Positions 41,601 to 53,600 of a stretch of DNA of 64,000 nt are shown here, piece after piece. The stretch spans positions 1,612,001 through 1,676,000 of the forward strand of contig JACATO010000334.1 of NCBI GenBank assembly GCA_018389105.1, written 5' to 3'. Made by a program: the position numbers and the translations under genes. Within the stretch, counting starts at the first letter, position 1. Every line of letters begins with the position of its first letter. A model generated the notes under the pieces. It was not told the origin of the DNA and ran no database searches. It saw nothing but the letters and a program-made list of their open reading frames with translations. Origin of the DNA: Nautilus pompilius. Taxonomy: Eukaryota; Mollusca; Cephalopoda; Nautilida; Nautilidae.

Positions 41601-44600
41601 CATGAATATGAAAGATACCAAATACCATGTAAAGATGGCCTTTTTGTTACTGTAATACCAGTTATTAAAGACAACTCTTCATACAGAGAAATCATCACTG
41701 CCATGCACTTTCCCTGGTTATTCCTATCTGTTTAAATTAGGGATCACGTGCTCACATGCTAAGTACAGATTAAAGTACCTCAACAAGTATTTAATACAAC
41801 ACTGCAGGTGGCTGGTGGCCCAAGTTTAATTCCTGGTCATAGTCGGCTCAATTTAGTGTACCTCTGTACCAAATAAGCAAGCCCTATTCACTCTCACTGG
41901 GATTGTTTCCAGTGTAGAGAGGTTACCAAGATTATTGCCATTGTTGAGACTGGAGTGCAATACAACATTGCTGTTCTGTAACTACTGACACATCCAGTAT
42001 TAGTAACTCTCAATCTTTTAATTAATTTTTTTTTATTTCTGTGTAACTTTTTAAAACTGATTTGTAGAGAAAATTAAAATTTTGCTGTAAAATACCAATG
42101 TTTTTGATTTTATAACAGTTCTAAGCCCTGCCTGTATACATACATACATACATACAGTTGCACACCTGGTATAATAACTATTTTAACACCATAAGTTTTC
42201 TATGTAAGCATTTACTGTGTAATGCAAGTACATAGAACTCGTAGATGTCTAGGCTTAGAATCTATCAGATTATCAATGGTCATCAGATTCAGGATTTGTC
42301 ACAAAGTTTGCTGCTTCAATTGCAGTTGCAAACTTGTCTGGCCCTTATTTGTCTATCTAGATGCTCCCAAAGGTTCTTAACAGAAGTCATACCTAGATTT
42401 TGTGGAATCAAGGGAAGCAACTGTAATACATTCTGCATCTTCTAAGCTGTGGCAGTTCTGGATGTATGCTATATTTCCTAATCTTCTTTTGGTATATGGT
42501 GATTCTTGATCAAATATAGGCAGAACATTCTGAACAATGGACATGCAACTGGCAGAATTTAGATGTCCATTAATGAACACAAAACCCGTTTACTCCATAC
42601 AAAATGTCTGCGCACACACACACACAAATGCTCAAAATCTACTGTACTTGGCAAATACTCGTAAACATATGAGCTCAAAAAGCTTCTCCAACCTGCCCTC
42701 AGGTACCACAGAGGATGTGAACTGATAAAATAATGGCTGCCAATTTGCATGATGCACCAGGAAAGGCAATGCCCATTATTCACATTTATCACCAATGACT
42801 TTCATCACAAAAACCCACTTAATGTACCTGAGAGCTTGTCAAAACCATTACAGAGTGCGAGACTTAGTGCTGTTGATCCTGCAACAGCCGTGAGGAACCA
42901 GTCACTGTCACTGAGAATTTGTTGGATGGAAGCATGCAGGTACAGAGGCAGGTGCAACACTTATGACGATGCAAATCAATCAACAGCAATATAGCTATAA
43001 ACTGGCCAATTACCATTCCATGAGCAGAGGAAGGGGAACATCTTAACTATCATGTGCTTTCAGCATCATACTTTTTAGGAGAACAAGGTTGCTTACCTTG
43101 ACAGTCCATTTTATAGCAGTGACAATGGTCAGATAGGTAAATCAAAGACAAGCTTACTATTTTTTAAAAAATTATTATTGGAGCAATCTGTTTAAAGGAA
43201 GTACATTAGCAAACAGTATAATGAATCAGCAATGTAACAAAATTATAAAATTAAAAAAGTAAAATACTTACAGGTTTAACTTATCAAAACCATTCAAAAT
43301 TTTAAAGTTTCATTCATCCGCATATAAAAACTGATATGAGAACAGTCTTACTAATCTCTTGAAGATACGTTCTGTGTTTTATGTAGTGAGCCCTGAAAGA
43401 CTTCAGTGCATGTTTAGCATAAATGATCTGCCAACCTGACTGGCTGGCATGGGTTAACAGCTAACAAAAGTTTGCAGGTAAGCAGCCACAAGTTTTAATA
43501 AAATTCTTTATTACATTCCGCTATACATGGCAGCAACTAGTGGCATTGCTGCATTACAATAATTTATTTACAAATTAAATAAAAGTTAATTTACCTTGAC
43601 AGGTATACATCAAAAGGAAGGATTCCACTGTTGTCCAGCATGTAAAGCATCTCCAAGGGAAGACAGGCTGATTTCTGCTATAATAATAATAATACTAAAA
43701 TTATTCTTTGAATTAAATAAGACCATTTTTATTTCTGCCATTTTAAGCCCTGGAGTTTAATTTTCATTTATTCTTTAACATGCCTATCTTTTAAATATTT
43801 CACCAAAAATGTCATCAGAAATCATTTTCATTACTTCTGGAACCACTTAGCATGGGTTTCTGGAAATCCTCTGCCACTGACCATGTTTGCAACCTTTGAG
43901 GTATTGCACAGAAATGTGTATTAGTTTTAAAACTCTATGCCTCAAAAAATTAAAAAAAAAAAACATCTTATAGAAAAGTTCCAAGGGAGTTAATTGTGTA
44001 TGAAAATCACTATCTACAATACAAAAAATAAAGTGTAAAATAGCAAGATTTATCAGCTAACAACACAACAGTGATTGAAGAATTTTGCACATACAAAACA
44101 TTAATTTTCCAAAGATATTAAATATACACTGCTTATACTTTAGTGGAAATTCCAACAATATATGAAAGACATTTCAGAACAGCAGCTTTTAGGTACATCA
44201 AACTTCCTCATCAATACATCATTGCTCTCATACAAGAAATAGCTCCACCGGGAAACAGCTCACGGCTAATGCCTCACCTCTTAATTCTTTTCTTCTTAAA
44301 CATCCATGAAACTCGAACATTAGAAAAGGTCATACGAATTCTTACAGGATAATGGTTTGTATCTCTTACCTTTCTGCAAACAAGTTTCAAAAACTGTCTT
44401 TTCTGAAAGTTGTTTTCACCAAGCTGTTCTATCAGTTGGAGCACAGCAGCTACTTCAGCCTGTAATACAATTTCAAAATGAAAAGAACAAACAACAAACG
44501 TACATCCACTTGTGGCTGTGCAGACACACATCGGCAATAAAATAACCCATTAAACATAGAGGAAGATATTCTGATGAAAATGTCTTGTGTAGCAAAAGTT

Positions 44601-47600
44601 TTTTAAAAAAAAATTTCTTTTTCCAAGTCATGCGCATACTATTCCATTTGTATCTTCATAATTTTGGCTGCCAGTGTACACATGTATTGTTCTGGAAAAA
44701 ATCTAGACACTAAAAAGCTGTTTGAAAAAGAAAAAAAAAAGTTAGGACAGTAAATAACAAGGTAAGTTAAAAAGTGAAACTGCATAACTTGTTAAAACAA
44801 ATCTATATATCAATGAAAAAACTATTTAAAGGACAAAACCTGGGGAGATAAAGCAATAAGAGGTGTAAATAAACACTTAACAAATCTACACAGTAATAAA
44901 TACAACTGACTTTATCTTAAAAACAAACCTTGTATAGAATTCAATGTTTGCTTGTTTCTGAGATAGCAATCTAAGCTACTATAGATACAAACAGAAGCCA
45001 ATAGCATCAAAACAAAGCTTTCTTAGGTTTGTAATTATTTCAGATTGAAAAGTCTGGCCATTCCGTGTTAAAAATCATGCAATATAATTTCTTTGTCTTG
45101 AAAAGAAAAAGTTTTAAATAAAAGCAACAATACATCATTTGAAGAAAACTTGAAACCCACAATTTTGGTTTACATTTACAGCCAGTAATAGAGAATATTC
45201 AGAACAAACTTTCTGTTTAAATAGGCAATAAACAAATGCAGGAATTGAATTGTTATTGGTAGTTTTGAAGATTTAAGAAACACTTGTGTCCACATAATTT
45301 AACTACTGGTTATAACCTGGCTAGAATGTTAAAACTGCTGATCAACAAATTATCAGTACACATAAGAATTAAATATTCTCAGATCGGTACTTCAGAGACA
45401 CGTGAGTTATTCCATATCAATTCAATTAGCACCCATCTTAGATTTGGTTAGTATATGCATCAGATAAAATATCTGAGAATATCTTACATCAACTTTATTA
45501 ATACGGGAGCCATGGCCCCTTTTGTATGAAGGTGCCAACTCCCCACAAAAAAAATGGATCTTATATTCACTTTTAAAAAGTTTTTTTTTTTTTTTAAACT
45601 CCTAACTAAAAAATTAATCAAGATATTGACTTTAAATTTGGTTTCTAGAGTGGACTTCACCCATGGAGTCTGAAAATAACATCAGAAATGATCTATCTAT
45701 ATAGGTAAGAGAGACCTTTGGAATTCCATTAGCACAGGTAGATGCTACAGACCCCAAACTCTGATATTGTGTTTAGCAATACCACAGATAATGCCAGGCC
45801 AGGAATGGAGGAGTTAAACCTAACAATAGAGAAATGTTTTATAGTGATCACACCATTGTGGAATCACATCAGCCACCTTGCTGGCTATATAACATGGTGC
45901 TACAAGTGCTAGCCATGCTACCTTAGCAGGTAAATCTGGAAGAAGAATTGGATCTACCCAAACGCACTATCGGTACCTTACTTAAACTCTACTAGCAGTG
46001 TTTCATACATATACGGTAGAAGGGAAATGCTAAATTTAAATGCATCAGAGTACGAAAAGTCTATCATTGTGCATTAATGCAGTATTTCTCAGATGATAGA
46101 TGGTTTGGAACATCCAACAGAGTGCCTGCCTACCTGCCTGCACCACCACAACATTTATCTAGAGAACGTGAATTCCAATACAGCAAGTATAAGAGATTTT
46201 AAAAAATAACGGTATAATTACAGCACGTTTTTAATAACTTGAAGTCAAATAACTCAAATACACCGTCTAGATGGAAGTAACACAGGTCCTGTCCAAAAGC
46301 CCGTCTCTCTCTCTATAAAAACTATGGAAAACTCGAATTTGGCATCGGAAAGTTGATGTTGAGGAAACTTTTTTAGTCATTCCAAAGAGCAATTACATGT
46401 TAATTTCTCTTTATAAGTCTGATAGTTGACAATGGATTAATTGATTTTGATTGCACTTTGTCGTGCACGTGTTCTGAAACAATGAATTTCTGCTCACAAG
46501 TCACCGATCATCAATGATGCCTATTACTTTACTAACTTATTGTCAGACAACGAAAGGTTTTTTTTTTATTGTGGCATTTTGAGCTGTGAATGTTTCATAT
46601 ACAATTAAAAGAAATAAGAAATCATAATTTATTCTCCTCCTTGCATCACCCATCTTTTGACACACCATTGCAGTAACAACTCACACATCAATATGGCATC
46701 ACAAAAACACAGACTGTGGACTCACAAAATTGAGATGAAGTATCAAGTAAGTCCCAAAGTTGAAAAGGGCCTAAAAAGAAAACAGAGGTAGCAAAGCAAC
46801 TTGAAACTGCACCAAAAGCTCTTCTCCAAATGACTTAAAAATGATAACATGACTAAGGATGCTTACCTAAGCAACATAACCGCAAGGAATAGAAACCAGG
46901 AGCTTAGATAAGTCCACCGCTGATGTCAAGATTTGGGTAATTTGATGTATTTTGGAAGGCCCTTGCAACTTTTGTCGAGGAGATGTTGTAACCATATAAT
47001 TGAGAGCATTCTCCAAAGTGTAAGTTTTAACCTCAGACTTTATGAGCTGGGAGATAGCAGTGCAGCATAACACTGGCTGATGCACTTATAAACAAAAGCT
47101 AGTCCCATGACGTACCTTCCTTGTCGTCTTGCCAATTTAGCTTCTTGCATTGAATATTTCAGGTGGTCCAAGACCATTAATAAGGTGACCACACAATGCT
47201 TCGGAGAAAGGGGGAACTGTTGAAATAATCTTGGAAGAATAAAAACTGTCTATCATGCCAGAAAACTGCTAAGTCTCCTAGAGATAAATCCAAAGAAAAG
47301 CTTGAAGATAACCTGGTAGCTGCAGCTGATGTGCACGATCAACACATACCACCAGGTACTAGTGAAAAAGCAGAACTGACAGAAATAGTTTTACAGGCAT
47401 AATAAGCGTTTTATATGGACTAAAAGCCAAAGGGAATAGAGGCCATCTGAAGTGCACCAGACTGACAAAGCTACAATGCTAAAGACTCACATGCTGAAGT
47501 TTTAAAAGTGCCAAAAAAAAAAAAAAAAAGGTATTTGCCTGAAGCTGATGACATGACTGGAAGAATGAAGCAGCCACGTGAAGATTGTTTAAAAAATGTT

Positions 47601-50600
47601 GTGCACGTTTATGAGTGAAGCTAAAATCAAGTTTCAACTATAAGGGAGAAAATAGGACAGGGCTGTCAGAAAATTTGGAATAACCAAAGAAAAATGCTGA
47701 GAAAGGCAAGACGGTGAAAAAAGAAACAAAACAAGTGGCATATTATCTGATCATCCTCAGAAATGGAGGATATAGAAGAAAATTTTGAATTTCTATCACG
47801 ATGGATTCTTGGAGGTGTCTCTGAAATGAAGAGGATTGTGCAAATGTGCCTGACAAATATGGGCTGAAAGTTCAGAAAAAGAACAAGTTGCTTATTTTTA
47901 ATATAAGGCAGTTGAAAGTTAAAAAGCATAGTATGAGCATGTGAAAGTTAGGTTCTCAAAGTTTTGTTCTATGGCCAAAATGGTGTCATAGTAAATCTCC
48001 TTGGTACATGTATGCTGTTCATTTTTGTGAGGCACACCAATGTTATTTGTGCCTATGATGCCAGGGAATATGGATTATTGAGATATTTTATCGAAGTTGA
48101 TTTGTGAACTTAATTTTCAAAATTATGTTGAACAGATGAGTAAAATATCCAGGAAAAGATGGGCTTGCAGAATACTCGAACAAACTATTTGGAGATGGAG
48201 AGATGGACTCCGATGACATCTTGAAACATAAACCAGTTTCAGGAAGGTCAGCCAAAAATGCTTCCTGAACCACAAACTGGAACCACATCAAGAACTCTTC
48301 CAGATTTTCTAAGCCATCATCATTTTGAAAGCTTAGTGTCATCAGAGTTGCAGACACCAGATTCTGATAGTTCTAGAACCCTGAACAAGTCACCGTTACT
48401 GCATTGTATGACAATGTGCTATATAGGATGCATACAATGTTCAGACAGGCATGTTGATGGTTTTTGCCAATTTGAAGAATGATCAGGATGGAAAAATTCT
48501 GTTTGGGAAAGTGAGGGTTGTTGGGTTCTATCTGATCAGGTTCTTCATCACTGTCCAGCCAAAACAACCCTCTCCAGCAGTGAGTACGGACAACAAGAAG
48601 TTTACTAGGAAAGCTGAAGCAAACTTCGAAAATCTTAAGAATTTTCGGAATTAGATGAGGTAAATTAAATAATAAAAAACCCATGCCATTGGAATTCCAA
48701 GGTCCAAAGTTAGGGTCTCAAGTTATTTCTTCTATCTATGATAAAGTATAAAGAATGTGCCATCCTTTTATGCCAGTTTTCCAACTCCAGGAAAAGTTCA
48801 CCCCGGAAGCTAAATATGAGGTCTGTATCTTAATTAGTTTATGAGTAAATCAAAAATTAGCATGACACCTTGGGAGAGGCAGGCAGAAATGCAATACAAA
48901 AGGGGCAATGACTCCCTCACACGTACCAACTTCAAATTTAAAAAATCGAGCCAGATACAACATATAGAGGAAAATCTTTCAGACAGTGGCTGATTTGACA
49001 TGGAATAAGCCATCTATGACATCACTCCACCCATCCACGTCTGGAAAGCATTGGAAGTTTAGATTTACTGAAATTCTCTTGATGTTAATGATACAGGTAA
49101 GTCATTAGATATCATCTACATTAAGTATGGCTACTGACCAGCTTAGTTGTTTTTCTCTTGGCAGTTATTTTTCTCAGAAGCTGTTAAGTGAAAGAGAGAT
49201 GTCTATACTGAAAAGGGGAAAACAATTTTGAATGTGTGCAGAGGAGCACAATTCTTAGTAATGCTGTACTAGCATTAAAGATTTCAAACAAATGAATCAG
49301 GAATGGCAGATTACTAGAACAAGACTTAGTTGGGAGTTACTCACTCTGGCCTCCTCCTGTAGTAACTGAGATTCTGGTCGTCTTCCTTGATTTGCTAACT
49401 GTAACAGTTTGTCGGACAAGAGGTCACCAGCCACCACCCCAACAGGCAGACGGCTCGTTGATGATCTCTCCTTAAGCCACTCAAGGCAAGTAGATACTAC
49501 AATTTAAAATATGTATTAATTTAAACTTTAAAAGAGGCTTTAAATACTACATGTAAGATGAGAACAGAATTAAGACTTCAAGAACAGTTAAATAAAAGTT
49601 TTAACAACAAAATAAAAACCAAACATGCAGATGTACAAAGGTAACTTATTGTGATAACATGTTGTCAACATAATAATAATAATAATCTATGTTACATGTT
49701 TAGAAGTAATTATCATCAGTATGGCAGCAACATTTAAACACCTTCCAGACATCAAACAACATTACAAAAAAACTTTCAGCATGAAAGATGGTCTTGTTAT
49801 GCCTACCTGCCAGGTATACAGATTATCATAAGTCAAAACAATGCATCACAGGACCTGGTTATGCATTCTAGATGTCATTAGTCTCCCTACCAACATTTAA
49901 TTTTTTTTTTTTTGTCCGACTGCTGATGCAGCTTGGCTTAGTTATGACAAGACGACCAGAAGTCATCGAGACTTACACAAGGCTCTCCGAGGTAAGAAAA
50001 GCCTCAGCAGTTTGATTTTTTAAAACTAATTTACACTATCAGTATTAACACCTAACACTTGTGATTTATTCCAATCATTTGCAATTTTATTGAAAAAAAA
50101 AATATATCAGGTTTAATCAGTTTATAATAATTATGATCAAATATTTTAGCCACAGGCAGCCAAATCTTTGATAGTGCACACTTTCAAAATCCTTAAATAT
50201 TTTGAAAATCCCTAACCCTTTTCTTTTACTTTCAGATGTCTGCTACCAAAACTATATGAATGCAAATGATTTTAAATATCTTAGCATATTCTAAATACTT
50301 AAAAACTTGGAAGTTCATCTGTGATGAACCCAAATATTAGATAAGAAACTCAGATTTCTATAATGTTGATAATTTAGTTGCATTTATTTGGAATGAAGTG
50401 TCCAGAAAAAAAGATTATGATAAAATGTTTGTTTTGCAAGCTTACGAGATAATTTAAAACAACATGGACGATAAGATCAAATAGATACTGGTGCTGTCTT
50501 ATATGCAGAAAGATAGTTCAGGTATTTCCCATCACCTTGTTAGATGTAAAGATGTCAGTCAAAAACTACAAAGAATTTAGCAATCAACAGATCATAAGTC

Positions 50601-53600
50601 CTCAGAACTAAATCCTAATGAAAATTGCCAAAATGTAGGTACGTCAGTTCTATTACAACCAAGGTGATGGAAAACATTTGAACTACTAGGTCATTACAAA
50701 AGTTTTGTCGGTTTTTATATTATGTTAATTTGGGGTTCATTTTTTGCCTGCATGTGAAGGTGTATGTAGTTAAGTTATATATCATTTTGTAGCATGTGCT
50801 TTAGCATACGTTATGCAAAACCTACCTTTTTAAAAACCATAAAATGAATATTTGTTTCAGGGTTCTGAGTGAAGCATGGATAGAAAGGTTTTTCGTGACA
50901 TTTTGCTTCATGAGTTCAAACTAGGCCTCAAAGTGAGTGAGGCAACTCGTGACATTAAGCGAGCATGGGGCAAGGACACAGAAACAACGATGGTTTGCAA
51001 AGTTTTGATCAGGAGATGTGAGCCTCAAAGATAAGGAATGTAGCAGGTGTCCTTCCAACTGTGATGACAACTGTCTGAAAGCCTTGGTTGAAGCCGATCC
51101 AAGTAAAACAGTGAGAGAAATTGCTGGAGAGCTTGACGTAAGCACTGCAACTGTTTCCCAGAATCTTGACACAATCGGCCAGGTGAAAAAGCTTGACGGG
51201 TGGGTGCCTGATGAGTTGAATGAACAACAGAAACGTTGATTGGAGATCTGCTATTTGCTTGACATAAGAAACAAAAATTACCCATTTCTAGACCGAACCA
51301 CTGTGATGATGAAAAATGGATCCTTTATGACAAATGCAAATGATCAGCACAGTGGCCCAACAGAGAAAAGGCGTCACTTCCGAAACCAAGCCTCCACCCA
51401 AACAAGCTCATGGTCACTGTCTGGTGGACTGAAACTGGTGTCATCCACTATAATTACTTGCAACCTGGCGAAATCATCACAGCTGGAAGGTACTATTGTG
51501 TATTAAATATTGTTCATCAGAAACTCTCCAACAACAGCTGGCATTGGTGAATTGAAGAGGTCCAATCCTGCTCCACATCAGTGCTTATCCTTGTGTTGCA
51601 AAAATGATTCTTCACAAACTGAACCTGTTGGGATATGAAGTTCTCCCTCAACCAGCCTATTCACAGACCTTTCTCCCACAGACTACCACCTTTCCAAACA
51701 CCTCGACAGCTTCCTTCATATGAAATCCTCCAACCAAGCAGCAATTGAAACTGCCTTCCAAAAGTTTATTGGCTCCAGAAATCTAGATTTTTTTTCAAAA
51801 TGGTATAAATGCACTTGTAACTCATTGGCAGAAGTGTATTGATTGTAATGGAACTTACTTTGATTAATAAACTTCACATTCAGCAACGATATGAAGTCTC
51901 ATTGTTGCAGTTAAAAACCTGACAAAACTTTTGTAATGACCTAATATTTCCTGTGTGCTGATAGTAGAATTAGGGTCCTTAAAGTATTTACTTGGAAGCC
52001 AACATTTAAGAGTCTTTTTGAAAGTTTACTTGGTATGGCTACTAAATTTAAGTTATAAGAAACTAACCACCCATGATATGTTATATAAACTGAAGCTGAA
52101 ACCATGACAACCAGTTTGAGAAGAATAAGAAAATGAAATCAATACCTGATGTAGAGCAAGAGAAACTTTCTTGTTCAGTTTCATTCTTTTCACCAGTAGT
52201 TGAATTCCTGAAGGTGGTGGTTGCCTGATTATGCAATTAGAAAAAAGGTAAATGACAATAAGAATCAAGGTATCAATGTAGTTTTTTTAAAAAATAAAGC
52301 AACTAAACATGAGCAGTTCAAAATCGGATACAAATAGAATATGAGTCCATCATATACTTACATCTTTGACTAGTGAATCAAAATCTTGATGATAGCTGAT
52401 CAGCTGAAAAACAGCTTCCTTGAACATTGCCCGACCATCTTCCGACAGTTCTTCTCGATGCTGCCGATAACCTGTAAAGATGGCAACTATTACCAGAAAT
52501 TATTTTTTTTTTTTTGTGCAAACTTTTTGCCTAACAGGTTTATTAATCTTTTGTTTCCCAAATGCAATGTCAGGAAATTAATTTTGGAGTTGGCCGTAAT
52601 TATTTTCTAGTGTCCCTTCAGCAGAGCCAGTCCTAGCTATAGGCAACATCTGCTGGGTGGGAGAGGGCGCCTCTCTAGCAAGCCAAATTTATCTTTGTTT
52701 TTGTTTCGATGATCAGCAGTAGTCTGAACACTTTATCACTGTTGCACCGTACGCTAGTTCCATATTCAGTGCAGTTTGCATGTTACTAGTTTTACTGCTG
52801 TAATTAAATGCCATCTGTTTCTTTACACCCTTTGTTTGTGCAATTTTTTAAAGTAGGTGTGTGTGTGTTGTGTGTTGGGGGTAGTTTTAGGGGGTGCCAG
52901 TGATGAAGTTCGCCTAGGGCTCCACAGGGCTCCGACCGGCTCTGCCCTTCAGCATGGAATCCAAAACTACTTTTAAAATAAATTTAGTTAAAACAAAACG
53001 AACATCACTGCAGCAGCATCTGTTGACAAACAGACCACTTTAATGAGTCCGTAAACTGGGTTAGGGTCACATTTATTTCACCCATCTGAAAATTTCTCGA
53101 GACAAGAAGAAAACACCTTTAACCTGTTCAGCCATGCAATCATTTGTGGCTTGCGCGTGATTATTCCTCAGGAGGCCACAGATTGTTAGTTTCAATCCAA
53201 CTGAATGACCCCCATCTACATCACGGAAAGCAGCATCGCACTAGTAAGTAACAGAAACTATATTGCATTCACTTTGAGGGCATGCCCCACCCCATTTTCC
53301 AAGTTATCTCCCCTTTCTCGTGTTAAATAGACGGATTGAAATAGAATTCAGAATTTACTTTCAAAGGAACAGAGAGTAAACACAGTTAATACACAAAGTC
53401 AGTTCAGATTTGGGTACTTCATTAATCTGCTTTTGTTCTGTGCAATAATGGCACAGGTGCTTGGACTGCCCGTCTGTTGCAGGAGAGATCTCTCTCTCTC
53501 TCTCTCTCTCTGGGTGGGGGGGGGGGGGGAGGAACAGACAGGTGGGTGGTCCGCCTCAGGTCTGTGACACCGCTGGAAGTTGCCAGAAACGTATGCTGCG

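Noticed and set aside
48258..48654. Overlapping plus-strand open frames as a possible gene.
   Set aside because: No recognisable domain, no promoter or splice support, and frames shift as in a decayed repeat.
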